This document shows, piece after piece, positions 7,655 through 16,595 of a stretch of DNA of 64,000 nt. The position numbers and the translations under genes were made by a program. The DNA is taken from assembly GCF_047600445.1 (NCBI RefSeq), contig NZ_JASGKT010000002.1, positions 620,001 through 684,000 on the forward strand. The letters are read 5' to 3'. The notes beneath the pieces were generated by a model. It saw only the letters and a program-made list of their open reading frames with translations, ran no database searches and had not been told where the DNA came from. How positions within the stretch are numbered: the first letter of the stretch is position 1; each line of letters opens with the position of its first letter. The stretch comes from Piscinibacter sp047600445 (lineage in GTDB: Bacteria; Pseudomonadota; Gammaproteobacteria; Burkholderiales; Burkholderiaceae_C).

Positions 7655-9156
7655 GTCCGCTCAAGATCAACCTTCTCGCCAACTACATCAGCCAGATCTA
7701 TGTTGCGCTGATCGGCATCGTTATGGTGCCGGTGCTGCTGAGCTACATGGGCGCGGAGGCCTATGGGCTGGTCGGATTCTTCGCGATGTTGCAGGGATGG
7801 TTTGTCGTGCTTGACTTGGGGTTCTCAGCGGCACTATCGCGGGAAGCGGCGAGACGCAAGGGCCTTGCGTCGGAGATGGCTGACTTGCGACACCTGCTGC
7901 GGGTGGTTGAGAAGCTGTTCCTTGTAGTCAGCGCGGCAGGAGCGGTGCTAGCCCTGGTGGGCGCACCGGTTGTCGCTCAACGATGGTTGCGGGTCGAGCA
8001 CCTAGCATCAGCCGATGTTCGTTCTGCACTGATTCTGATGACGCTGGCCGCGCTACTACGTTGGGTATCCGGCCTGTACCGTGGCGTTATCGCCGGCTTG
8101 GAGAGGCAGGTATGGTTGGGTGCCTTCAACTGTCTGATCGTGACCTTGCGCTTCGTTGTGGTCATACTGTTCTTCATGTGGGTTGGTGTCGGGCCCGTTG
8201 CCTTCTTTGCTTACCAATTGGGTGTGGCCGCCTTCGAACTGCTCGTCGTGGGTGGCTATGCTTACCGGTTGCTCCCGACTGAAAGACCTGATGCGGCGAC
8301 CGGGGAGCGTCTTCCAGAGTCATTTCGGGAGTTTGCTCTGTTCGCTATCAGTATGGCCTCGACCAGTATCGTCTGGGCATTTGCTACCCAAGTCGACAAG
8401 GTATTGCTTTCAAGCATGCTCCCATTGTCCGAGTACGGCTACTTTTCAGTCGCCGTCTTAGTTGCGGGCGCCGTACTCATGATGACTGGGCCGCTGGGCA
8501 TGGCTGTGTTACCGCGAATGTCTCGACTTGTCCGCGAGGGAGACATCGAAGCGCTAGTTGTGCTCTACCGGAACGCAACACAGCTAACGACGGTGGCGTC
8601 GGTTCCGGTTGTCCTCACGCTTAGCCTTTTTCCCGAGCAACTGCTTTGGGCTTGGACAGGCGACCAAGCCACGGTGTCACAAGCCGCTCAAGTGATGGCG
8701 CTGTATGCAGCGGGCTATGGCTTTCTCGTCCTTGCCGCGCTCCCCTACTTTATTCAGCATGCCAAGGGCGATCTGCGCCTGCACCTTACCGGCACGGTGC
8801 TATTCGTGATCGTGTTGGCGCCGCTGCTGTGGGTGGCGGTGGCTCGGAATGGCATGGCCGGCGCCGGATTGGCCTGGTTGGTGGTCAACATGCTGTTCTT
8901 CTTTGCGTGGGTGCCCTTGGCGCATCAGCGCTTTCTCCCAGGGGTGCATACAACTTGGCTACTACGAGACATTGCCTCAATTGTTCTGCCGACGCTGCTG
9001 TGCGCACTCTTACTGTCGGCTCTTCTACCTTGGCCTGAACAACGGGCGACGGTGGCGTTGCAGATAGTCGGAGTGACTCTATTGTTGCTGTCGTGCGCGA
9101 CCATCTGCAGCCGCCAGGGACGCGCGCTTCTGACGCAACTGATGAGAAGGTCTTGA
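7651..9156 (+). CDS. Oligosaccharide flippase family protein (Wzx-like)
   Basis: This 501-residue protein starts with GTG, overlapping the acyltransferase stop by 4 bp (GTGA). It is hydrophobic throughout with about 12-14 predicted membrane segments, starting NYISQIYVALIGIVMVPVLLSYMG, the typical first helix of the polysaccharide transporter (MOP/MATE-like) family. Such proteins move the undecaprenyl-diphosphate-linked repeat unit across the inner membrane. A Wzy-like polymerase and a Wzz-like regulator are encoded in the same locus, which fits a Wzx/Wzy-dependent pathway. Composition is lower in GC than in the flanking housekeeping genes. Confidence 0.88.
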   Translation: MSPLKINLLANYISQIYVALIGIVMVPVLLSYMGAEAYGLVGFFAMLQGWFVVLDLGFSAALSREAARRKGLASEMADLRHLLRVVEKLFLVVSAAGAVLALVGAPVVAQRWLRVEHLASADVRSALILMTLAALLRWVSGLYRGVIAGLERQVWLGAFNCLIVTLRFVVVILFFMWVGVGPVAFFAYQLGVAAFELLVVGGYAYRLLPTERPDAATGERLPESFREFALFAISMASTSIVWAFATQVDKVLLSSMLPLSEYGYFSVAVLVAGAVLMMTGPLGMAVLPRMSRLVREGDIEALVVLYRNATQLTTVASVPVVLTLSLFPEQLLWAWTGDQATVSQAAQVMALYAAGYGFLVLAALPYFIQHAKGDLRLHLTGTVLFVIVLAPLLWVAVARNGMAGAGLAWLVVNMLFFFAWVPLAHQRFLPGVHTTWLLRDIASIVLPTLLCALLLSALLPWPEQRATVALQIVGVTLLLLSCATICSRQGRALLTQLMRRS

Positions 9157-9301
9157 TGATGCAGAGGTGCGTGGTCGGGCGTCGAGCCGGGGAGTGGCGT
9201 TGCCTTATGCGACGCGCGAATCGCGTAGGGCGAGGGGAAAACCTCCTGCGTGTGTGTTGCGGGTGGGCAGAACAGCGCTGCTTCATGTTCGAGAGGAAGG
9301 T

Positions 9302-10273
9302 ATGACCTCGCCAAGTGCCCCTCTGGTGTCGGTGTGCGTTGCTACCTACAAGCAGGATCGCTACATCGAAGAATGCCTGCTGAGTGTTTTGGCGCAGGCA
9401 GGCGATGTCCCGATAGAAGTATTGGTCGGCAACGATGGCGACTCCCCTGATACGCCACATATCGTGGCGCGACTGTCGGCACGTTTTCCAGGAGTCATCC
9501 GCTATTTCGCGCACGAGCGGAATCTCGGTGCATCACGCAACTACCAGTTCTTGGTGCGGGAGGCGAGGGGGTACTACATCGCCCATCTGGACGGCGACGA
9601 TTATTGGCTGCCCGGGAAGCTCAGGGCGCAGATCGCATTGCTGGAGGAGCGACCTGATAGTCCAGCCTGTTACGCCAACGCTGTCGTGATTGATGACGCG
9701 GGCAGGTTGCTCGGTGCCTTCACATCCTTCTCAGGGCGAGAGATCGATTTGCCCACTCTTGTGATGCGGGGCAACTTCCTGAACCATAGTTCGTTGTTGT
9801 ATAGAGCGAGCCATCGCGATGTGGTGCTCGATATCAGCGACGAGTGGGTGGACTACCGGTTGCACTTGGGGTTTGCGCGCCGTGGAGTGCTTAGCACGAT
9901 CGATCGAGTCTTGGTCGTTTATCGGTCCGGCTCGGAGCAGTCGATGATCGATACCATGGCGGATCACGTCCATGAGCGGGTGTTCGAAGCCATGTGCACC
10001 GTTCTGCCTCAGTCGTCCATTGTCCGGGAGGTGAGGCGAAGTGCCCTGGGGACATTCTGGGCTGCACACTTGATCGCGTCGATGCGGCAACGGCGGCGTC
10101 GACCAGCTTTGTACTGGTACCGGCGCATCCGCGACGCATTCCCACAAGATGCCGTGCCGACGCTGATCGTCGGTGTGTACATCGCTGGCGGCCGGATGCT
10201 ACGCGCCGTAGGTTCGAAGCTTTGGCGTGGTCGATCGTCGGTGGGGGCGTTGAGAGTTCTGTTCGAAAGGTAG
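9302..10273 (+). CDS. Glycosyltransferase family 2
   Basis: I start this 323-residue protein at ATG 9302, preceded by a GAGAGGAAGG ribosome binding site; the frame is open back to 9167 but that part looks non-coding. The GT-A core is clear: PLVSVCVATYKQDRYIEECLLSVL at the N-terminus, GNDGDSPDT for nucleotide binding, and AHLDGDDYWLPGKL with the DxD-type motif. The rest (about 200-323) is variable and has no membrane helix. It transfers a sugar from a nucleotide donor to the lipid-linked growing unit; donor and linkage cannot be predicted. It lies 145 bp after the flippase, one of the largest gaps in this operon. Confidence 0.88.
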   Translation: MTSPSAPLVSVCVATYKQDRYIEECLLSVLAQAGDVPIEVLVGNDGDSPDTPHIVARLSARFPGVIRYFAHERNLGASRNYQFLVREARGYYIAHLDGDDYWLPGKLRAQIALLEERPDSPACYANAVVIDDAGRLLGAFTSFSGREIDLPTLVMRGNFLNHSSLLYRASHRDVVLDISDEWVDYRLHLGFARRGVLSTIDRVLVVYRSGSEQSMIDTMADHVHERVFEAMCTVLPQSSIVREVRRSALGTFWAAHLIASMRQRRRRPALYWYRRIRDAFPQDAVPTLIVGVYIAGGRMLRAVGSKLWRGRSSVGALRVLFER

Positions 10274-10319
10274 GTACTAACCCTCACCGGTCGGTATGCC
10301 TGAGCGTGCTGATTGTCTT

Positions 10320-10343
10320 CCGCCTTTCAGTCCTTAAAGGCGG
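10320..10343 (+). promoter_or_regulatory. Stem-loop abutting the ribosome binding site of the next glycosyltransferase
   Basis: CCGCCTTT (10320-10327) pairs perfectly with AAAGGCGG (10336-10343) around an 8-nt loop. The last two G of the 3' arm are also the first two G of the GGGAAGGG Shine-Dalgarno segment (10342-10349) before the GTG at 10354. There is no U-run after the stem, so it does not look like an intrinsic terminator; it may modulate translation of the downstream gene. Confidence 0.45.
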
Positions 10344-10353
10344 GAAGGGTCGA

Positions 10354-11379
10354 GTGCAGTTCAATTCTGTAATCTGGATGAATCGATTCGCTGTGGTACT
10401 GTTGAATTGGAACGCGGTTTCCGACACGATTGCGTGCCTGAACTCGCTCCCGAAGGCCGGGAAGGGCTCCGTTTCCATCGTCGTCGACAACGGTTCAGAG
10501 GACGATTCCGTCCCCCGACTCCTGCAATGGTCGCGAGCCCGCGGTGTCGCGCTGGCCGATTGCCGCGACGACGACTTGGCGGCCCTGTCGCAGTTCGCCG
10601 CCATGCCCGACTTGGTGCTGGTACGCAGCAAGGAGAACCTGGGCTTCGCCAAGGGCTGTAACCTCGGCCTGCAGGCTGTGTGTGCGCTGGGCCTTGAGGA
10701 AGTCGTCTTCCTAAACAACGACACCGTCGTCGCGCCGCGTGCGCTGTCGCGTCTTGTGGAGCGCCTGCGCGGCGATGCGGGCTTGTTCGCCACGATTCCG
10801 CTGATCCTGGTCCACGGCACGCGGACCATTTGGAATTGCGGGGGCAGGATTTCGAGGCTGGGCTTCCGGCGCTATCACCACGCCGGCGCCTCGCTCGACG
10901 CAACGCCGCTGCCGGCTGAACTCGAGTGCACCTTCTTCACAGGCTGCTGCTTCGCAGTACGAACGCAGCAGTTCGCCGCGCGCGGTGGCTTCACCGAGCG
11001 CTTCTTTTTCGGCGAGGAGGATTTCGAACTCTGTCTGTGGATGCTGGATCACGGCAAACGCGCCATGGTCCTGACCGACTGCGTTGTCGAGCACAAGGTC
11101 AGCGCGGCTTTCAACCGCGCCAGCCGACGTGATGCCGCACGGGTCTACGTTTACTACTTGAACCGCTTCATCCACATGCGGCTGCGGCTCGGGCGCGCGA
11201 CCTGGTTCCTGTGGCTGCTCCTGTACCTGCCCTACACGGCCCAACTGCTGCTGCGCGGCTCGGCAGTGCGCCTGCGCGAGTTGCCGGGATTCGTCTGGCG
11301 ATTGATCCGGGACGCGATGCGGCACGACGGCGTCGATCGGGCGAAGTTCATGAGCGTCATGAAAGGCGCGGCGGGATGA
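10354..11379 (+). CDS. Glycosyltransferase family 2 (rhamnosyltransferase-like)
   Basis: I prefer the GTG at 10354 (341 residues) because GGGAAGGG sits just before it; an ATG at 10378 (333 residues) lacks a ribosome binding site but begins closer to the domain. The core VVLLNWNAVSDTIACLNSL, VDNGSEDDS, NLGFAKGCNLGL and FLNNDTVV is typical of the WcaE/RfbF-like GT2 branch, followed by the acceptor-side GEEDFELCLW motif. A hydrophobic stretch near the C-terminus (about 285-305) could associate with the membrane. The stop overlaps the polymerase start by 4 bp. Donor sugar is not known, though several relatives of this branch are rhamnosyltransferases and dTDP-rhamnose genes are present. Confidence 0.87.
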   Translation: MQFNSVIWMNRFAVVLLNWNAVSDTIACLNSLPKAGKGSVSIVVDNGSEDDSVPRLLQWSRARGVALADCRDDDLAALSQFAAMPDLVLVRSKENLGFAKGCNLGLQAVCALGLEEVVFLNNDTVVAPRALSRLVERLRGDAGLFATIPLILVHGTRTIWNCGGRISRLGFRRYHHAGASLDATPLPAELECTFFTGCCFAVRTQQFAARGGFTERFFFGEEDFELCLWMLDHGKRAMVLTDCVVEHKVSAAFNRASRRDAARVYVYYLNRFIHMRLRLGRATWFLWLLLYLPYTAQLLLRGSAVRLRELPGFVWRLIRDAMRHDGVDRAKFMSVMKGAAG

Positions 11380-12590
11380 GCCTTGCCGCTGCCGCCGTGC
11401 TCGCGCTGCTCAGCCTTGCGTTTGGCAAGCTCGACCGCTGGTTGTGGGGCTCTGCGCTTACGCCAGGTGTTGTGCTGGCCTCAGGGTACGCGGTGATCGT
11501 GTTGATCTACGGCATCGCGCGCAGCTTCTACGACTTCGCCGAAGTGCGATGGATCACCTACGCTGCCCTGGCGCTGTTCATCGCCGCATGCATGCTTTGC
11601 AGCGTGGTTGCAGCGGCAACTCTGCACTGGCGGCGCAGTGAGATCCACACCAATGCTCGTGGGACGGGCGCAGCCGCGTCGATCGTGCTCGTGTTGGTAC
11701 TGGCCGTGTTTCTCCCTGTCGCCGTGGTCACGTCGATCGCCAACGGTGGGCTTTGGTCGACGGGCGCGCGCGATGCGATGTCGAGTGGCCCAATTGGACA
11801 CTTGCATGTGCTGTTGGCGTTTGCGACTGTGTGGTACGCGGTCGGCGGGAGAGGTGACGCATGGCGTCGCGCGCTTCTGCTCGCTACCGCACTTGCGGCG
11901 CTGTCGCTCTACCCGGTCAAAGGATGGACGCTCATTCCGCTGACCGCCGTCATTTTTGCCGTGCTCTATCGATCCCGTACTACTAGTAGTTCCGCGTGGA
12001 AGTATTTGCCACTGCTCGCATTGACCGGGACAGCAGTGTTCTTCACGATCTACGTGGCGCGCGCCGACCTCGGGGCAGCAGACGGTGAAGTCGCTGCAGG
12101 GGTTCTCTCGGCGGTCTTCGAGCACTTTTTGTTCTACCTGACAGCGGGTCTGTTTGGGCTGGACGCTGTCGTCGCAGGGTTGCAACTACCGGGTGGGCCA
12201 ATTCTCCTATTTGCGCCGCTGCACAACATGCTGGCCATATTGACTGGTGATTTGCTGGTCTCGTCGTTCAGTTCGGTGTATGTGGAGGGAATGGAGAGCC
12301 ACGACACAGGGGGCAACGTCTTTTCGTTTCTCGGAAGCTTAGTCGGCTATGGTGGTGTGCTTGTGGGGGTGGCCACCGCAGGCCTGATCGTGACTCTTGC
12401 CTATATCTTGTTGGGTTTGGCCTGGCGAATGCGCGCGGCTCCGCTTCGCGCCGCGGCGCTGTATGTCCTCGCGACGCTTGCGTTTGGGTGGTTTGACTAC
12501 TACCTCTGGTTGCTAACGCCTTGGGAAGTACTAGTCATCGGCGTTCTGGTGGCGTTGCCGGCACTATCGTGGCGCCGGAGATCGACATGA
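11376..12590 (+). CDS. Polytopic membrane protein, probable Wzy-like polysaccharide polymerase
   Basis: This 404-residue protein starts at ATG 11376, overlapping the preceding stop by 4 bp. It has about 10-11 hydrophobic segments and a large loop around residues 290-330 (EGMESHDTGGNVFSF), the architecture of O-antigen or capsule polymerases. Wzy sequences are very divergent, so the assignment rests on topology and on position between glycosyltransferases in a locus that also has a Wzx-like flippase and a Wzz-like protein. An alternative is another membrane transferase. GC is mixed, high at the start and lower after about 11.9 kb. Confidence 0.65.
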   Translation: MSLAAAAVLALLSLAFGKLDRWLWGSALTPGVVLASGYAVIVLIYGIARSFYDFAEVRWITYAALALFIAACMLCSVVAAATLHWRRSEIHTNARGTGAAASIVLVLVLAVFLPVAVVTSIANGGLWSTGARDAMSSGPIGHLHVLLAFATVWYAVGGRGDAWRRALLLATALAALSLYPVKGWTLIPLTAVIFAVLYRSRTTSSSAWKYLPLLALTGTAVFFTIYVARADLGAADGEVAAGVLSAVFEHFLFYLTAGLFGLDAVVAGLQLPGGPILLFAPLHNMLAILTGDLLVSSFSSVYVEGMESHDTGGNVFSFLGSLVGYGGVLVGVATAGLIVTLAYILLGLAWRMRAAPLRAAALYVLATLAFGWFDYYLWLLTPWEVLVIGVLVALPALSWRRRST

Positions 12591-13691
12591 AAGTCGCCTT
12601 CATGGCCCCCGCCAGCGTCGTGCACACCCAGCGCTGGGTCACGAGCCTCGCTGCCCGCGGGGTCGACCTGCTGTTGCTGACGCAGCACGCGCCGGGCGAG
12701 TGGCCCGTCCCGGGCGGCGTTCGCCTGCAGATGCTGCTCTTCGAAGGCAACAAGGGCTACTTCCTCAATGCACCGGCGGCACGCCGCGCCTTGCGCGACT
12801 ACGGCCCCGACTTGGTCAATTGCCACTACGCATCGGGTTACGGCACGCTGGCTTCGCTGTGTGGCCGTCGCCCCTGCTTGTTGTCGGTATGGGGCTCCGA
12901 CGTGTACGACTTTCCCTACCAGTCCGCCATTGCCGGTCGCATCGTGCGCCACAACCTGCGGCATGCGGACCGTATCGCGTCGACCAGCCATGTGATGGCG
13001 GCACAGGTGCGCCGGCTCGTGCCCAACGTCGGCGAGATCGACATCACACCGTTCGGCGTGGAGTGCGATCGTTTCATCCCCATGCCGCAGCGGCGCGATG
13101 GCGGCGCGATCACGATCGGCACGGTGAAGACGCTGGCCGACAAGTACGGCATCGACACGCTGATCGACGCGTTCGCCGCGCTGCTGCGCGAGGCGTCGTC
13201 GCTGCCACCGGAACTGCGCGGGCGCCTGCGCCTGCTGCTGGTGGGTGACGGCCCCGAACGCGCGGCGCTGGAGGCGCGCGTCGATGCGCTGGGGCTGCGC
13301 GAGCGCGTCACGTTTGCGGGCAAGGTGCCGCACTGCGAGGTGCCGGCCTGGCTGAACCGCCTCGACATCTACGTGGCAGCCGAGCCGCCTCGACAGCGAG
13401 AGCTTCGGCGTGGCGATCATCGAGGCCTCGAGCTGCGAGCTGCCGGTCGTCGTGTCGGATGCCGGCGGCCTGCCGGAAGTCGTGCGCGACGGCGTGACGG
13501 GGCTGGTGGTGCCGCGCAACGACAGTGCCGCACTGAGCGCGGCGCTCGCACGCCTTGTTGCCGACGCAGAACTGCGCGCACGGATGGGCAAGGCCGGGCG
13601 GGCCCTGGTGCAGCGCGAGTACGAATGGGAGCGCTGCGTCGACCACATGCTCGAGTGTTATGCGGCGCTGCTGCGTTCGCACCGCCGCTGA
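12587..13691 (+). pseudogene. Glycosyltransferase family 4, interrupted by a single-base frameshift
   Basis: The gene starts at ATG 12587 (4-bp overlap with the polymerase) and encodes a normal GT-B N-terminal half (MKVAFMAPASVVHTQRWV, SVWGSDVYDFP, ITPFGVECDRF) and the start of the donor domain (GTVKTLADKYGIDTLIDAF, LLLVGDGPERAAL). At about 13382 one extra base breaks the frame: LDIYVAA continues as noise, while the next frame resumes exactly with SRLDSESFGVAIIEASSCELPVVVSDAGG and runs to the TGA at 13689-13691. Joined, the product would be about 367 residues, full length for the family. There is no homopolymer at the site. It may be a true inactivating mutation or a sequence error; as it stands the donor-binding EX7E region is lost. 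Confidence 0.85.
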
Positions 13692-13715
13692 TCCCGAGGA
13701 CTTCCGAAGGCTGCC

Positions 13716-14732
13716 ATGCTCGTCTCCATCATCTCCCCGTGCCGCAACGAAGCCGGCCACATCGACGCCTACGTCGAAGCCGTGCTGGCGCAGCAATGCC
13801 GCGGGTTCGAGCTGGAGGTCGTGATCGCCGATGGCCAGAGCGACGACGGCACGCGCGAGAAGCTCGAGGCCTGGATGCGCCGCGAGCCGCGCCTGAAGGT
13901 GATCGAGAACCCCGGCCGCATCGTTTCCACCGGACTGAACCTGGCGCTGCGCGAGTCGCGCGGCGAGATGGTCGTGCGCATGGACATCCACACGACGTAT
14001 GCGCCCGACTACGTGGCCGAGTGCGTCAAGGCGCTGGAGGAGACCGGCGCCACCTGCGTGGGCGGGCCGTGGGTCGCCAAGGGTGAGGGGCTGGTGCAGC
14101 GCGCCATCGCCCGCGCGTTCCAGAGCCGTTTCGGCTCGGGCGGAGCGGCCTCGCGCGACGCGGCCTACAGCGGGCCGGTCGACACCGTCTATCTGGGCGC
14201 CTGGCGGCGTGCCGACCTGCTGGCGATCGGGGGCTTCGACGAAAGCCTGGTGCGCAACCAGGACGACGAGCTGAACCTGCGCATCGTCCGCGGTGGCGGC
14301 CGTGTGTGGCAGAGCAGTGCGATCCGCTCCGAGTACCGCCCACGGGCGTCGCTGGCGGCGCTGTTCCGGCAGTTCCACCAATACGGGTACTGGAAGATCC
14401 CGGTCATCCGCAAGCACCAGCTGCCCGCCTCACCGCGCCACCTGGTGCCATTCGGCTTGGTGCTGTGGCTGGTGGTGCTGGCGCTGGCGACGCCTTTTTC
14501 GATGATCGCTGCGATCGTGCTGGCGGCGACTCTGCTGGCGTACGGCGCGGCGGTGCTCGCCAACGCCTTTGCCGTCCAGGACGACGAATGGACCTTGCCG
14601 GGCGTGGCCGTCACCGCGCTGGCGTTCGCCTGCATGCATGCTGGCTACGGCCTGGGGTTCGGCCGCGCGCTGTGGGACTTCGCCGTCCTGCGGCGCGGCG
14701 CGGCCACGACGATGACGCGATTGACACGATGA
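13716..14732 (+). CDS. Glycosyltransferase family 2 with C-terminal membrane helices (ExoA-like)
   Basis: This 338-residue protein has a GT-A domain (MLVSIISPCRNEAGHID, VVIADGQSDDGTREKL, VVRMDIHTTYAPDYV with the metal-binding region, and NQDDELNLRI) followed by two to four hydrophobic helices (about 235-320). This layout is that of ExoA-type succinoglycan transferases, which work at the inner face of the membrane. It has the high GC of the host genes, unlike those before 12.5 kb. Donor and acceptor are unknown. Confidence 0.9.
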   Translation: MLVSIISPCRNEAGHIDAYVEAVLAQQCRGFELEVVIADGQSDDGTREKLEAWMRREPRLKVIENPGRIVSTGLNLALRESRGEMVVRMDIHTTYAPDYVAECVKALEETGATCVGGPWVAKGEGLVQRAIARAFQSRFGSGGAASRDAAYSGPVDTVYLGAWRRADLLAIGGFDESLVRNQDDELNLRIVRGGGRVWQSSAIRSEYRPRASLAALFRQFHQYGYWKIPVIRKHQLPASPRHLVPFGLVLWLVVLALATPFSMIAAIVLAATLLAYGAAVLANAFAVQDDEWTLPGVAVTALAFACMHAGYGLGFGRALWDFAVLRRGAATTMTRLTR

Positions 14733-14751
14733 AAGCGGTGTGGAACAAGCC

Positions 14752-15444
14752 ATGAAGGAAGTCGACGCGGTGCGCGAGCGCTACGCTCGCCGGGACAGCC
14801 AGGCGACGCAGCAGCGCTACAGCCTGCTCAACGAGTCGGCGCTGCTGCCGCGCCAGGAATGGGAGCGGGCCGTCGTGCGCTGGGCCAAGCGCAGCGGCAT
14901 GGCGCCGCTCGAGTCGCGCTCCCTGTTGGAGGTTGGCTGTGGTGCCGGCGCGAATCTCATCGAGTTCATGCGCCTGGGCTTCCAACCCGAGAACCTCGTC
15001 GGCAACGAATTGCTGCCGGAGCGCAGCGAGGCCGCGCGGCGCCTGCTGCCCGTGGCGGTGCGCGTGATCGCCGGCGACGCGACGCAGATGGACGTCGCAC
15101 CTCAGAGCTTCGACGTCGTGCTCCAGTCGACGGTGTTCTCCTCGCTGCTCGATGACGCCTTCCAGCAGCGCCTCGCCGACGCGATGTGGCGCTGGATCAA
15201 ACCCGGCGGCGGCGTGCTCTGGTATGACTTCGTGTACGACAATCCGACCAACCCCGACGTGCGTGGCGTGCCCTTGAGGCGGATTCGAGAGCTGTTTCCC
15301 CAAGGCCGCGTGGACGCGCGCCGCATCACGCTCGCGCCGCCGATCGCGCGCCGCGTATGCCGCGTCCATCCGTCGCTGTACACCGTTTTCAACGCGCTGC
15401 CGTTGTTGAGAACGCATCTGCTTTGCTGGATCGAGAAACCATGA
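14752..15444 (+). CDS. Class I SAM-dependent methyltransferase
   Basis: This 230-residue protein is started at ATG 14752; a GTG four codons upstream (14740) is an equal alternative and neither has a strong ribosome binding site. Motif I is LLEVGCGAGANLIEF, then NELLPERSEAARR, IAGDATQMDV, and FDVVLQSTVFSSLLDDAFQQRLADAMWRWIKPGGGVLWYDF. This is a small-molecule type methyltransferase, the second in the operon. Its stop overlaps the next start (ATGA at 15441), so the two are translated together. Modification of a sugar of the repeat unit is inferred from context only. Confidence 0.85.
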   Translation: MKEVDAVRERYARRDSQATQQRYSLLNESALLPRQEWERAVVRWAKRSGMAPLESRSLLEVGCGAGANLIEFMRLGFQPENLVGNELLPERSEAARRLLPVAVRVIAGDATQMDVAPQSFDVVLQSTVFSSLLDDAFQQRLADAMWRWIKPGGGVLWYDFVYDNPTNPDVRGVPLRRIRELFPQGRVDARRITLAPPIARRVCRVHPSLYTVFNALPLLRTHLLCWIEKP

Positions 15445-16595
15445 GCACCCCCTTCCTGCCCTTTGCGCTGCCCGACATCGGCGACGAGGAGATCGCGGCC
15501 GTCACCGAAGCGCTGCGCTCGGGCTGGGTGACGACCGGGCCGAAGACGAAGCAGTTCGAACAGGACTTCAGCGCATACCTCGGTGGCGGCGTCGAGAGCA
15601 TCGCGGTGAATTCGGCCACCGCCGGCCTGCATCTGGCGCTGGAGGCGCTGGGTGTCGGACCGGGCGACGAGGTGATCGCCCCGTCGCTGACCTTTACTGC
15701 CACCGTCGAAGTGGCGCGCTATCTCGGCGCCGATGCGGTGGTGGTCGATGTCGACCCGGTCACGCTGAACATCGACCCGGCGAAAATCCGTGCCGCGATC
15801 ACGCCGCGCACCAAGGTGCTGATGCCGGTGCACTACGGCGGCCTGGCCTGCCGCATGGACGAGATCCTGGCGATCGCGAAGGAGCATGGGCTGAAGGTCG
15901 TCGAGGACGCCGCCCATGCGCTGCCCACGACCTGGAAGGGAACGCCGATCGGCCGGCTCGCCTCCGACATCACGGTGTTCAGCTTCTACGCCAACAAGAC
16001 CATGACGACGGGCGAGGGCGGCATGGCGGTGACGCGCGACCCCGAACTCGCCAGGCGCATGCGTGTGATGCGCCTGCACGGCATGAGCCGCGACGCCTTC
16101 GACCGCTTCGTGTCGAAGACGCCTGCCTGGTACTACGAGATCGTGGCGCCGGGCTTCAAGTACAACTTGACCGACATCGCCTCGGCGATGGGCATCGAGC
16201 AGTTGCGCAAGCTGCCGCGCTTCCTGGCGCGGCGCCAGCAACTCGCGGCGCGCTACCACGAAGGCCTGGCCGGGTTGCCGCTGATCCTGCCGGCCGACGC
16301 TCCGCCGGGCGACGTGCACGCCTGGCACTTGTTCGTGATCCGGCTCGGCGAGGCAGCGAAGCCTGGCCGCGATGCGGTGATCGAGGCCTTGTCCCGGCGC
16401 GGCATCGGCACCAGCGTGCACTACGTGCCCTTGCACCGCCAGCCGTATTGGCGCGATCGTTACGGCCTCACGCCGGAGATGTTCCCGGTGGCCGATGCCG
16501 CCTATCGTTCGATGATCAGCATTCCGCTGTTCACGAAGATGAGCGATGCCGACCAGGATCGCGTGATCACCGCGCTGCACGAGGTGCTGGGCTGA
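15441..16595 (+). CDS. DegT/DnrJ/EryC1/StrS family aminotransferase (PglE/ArnB-like)
   Basis: This 384-residue PLP enzyme starts at ATG 15441. It shows NSATAGLHLALEALG, the DAAHALP pyridine-ring contact and the catalytic Lys186 in FSFYANKTMTTGEGG. This FSFYANK..TTGEGGM form is shared with PglE, ArnB and related UDP-sugar 4-aminotransferases. It sits directly before the PglC-like and PglF-like genes, so the likely reaction is amination of UDP-4-keto-6-deoxy-GlcNAc made by the dehydratase two genes on. An acetyltransferase of the PglD type is not adjacent. Its stop and the next start share one base (TGATG). Confidence 0.9.
   Translation: MSTPFLPFALPDIGDEEIAAVTEALRSGWVTTGPKTKQFEQDFSAYLGGGVESIAVNSATAGLHLALEALGVGPGDEVIAPSLTFTATVEVARYLGADAVVVDVDPVTLNIDPAKIRAAITPRTKVLMPVHYGGLACRMDEILAIAKEHGLKVVEDAAHALPTTWKGTPIGRLASDITVFSFYANKTMTTGEGGMAVTRDPELARRMRVMRLHGMSRDAFDRFVSKTPAWYYEIVAPGFKYNLTDIASAMGIEQLRKLPRFLARRQQLAARYHEGLAGLPLILPADAPPGDVHAWHLFVIRLGEAAKPGRDAVIEALSRRGIGTSVHYVPLHRQPYWRDRYGLTPEMFPVADAAYRSMISIPLFTKMSDADQDRVITALHEVLG

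Noticed and set aside
11985..11999. ACTACTAGTAGT palindrome within the polymerase gene
   Set aside because: It is inside the coding frame (Arg-Thr-Thr-Ser-Ser) and 12 bp long. A chance palindrome is the likely reason and no partner element was seen.
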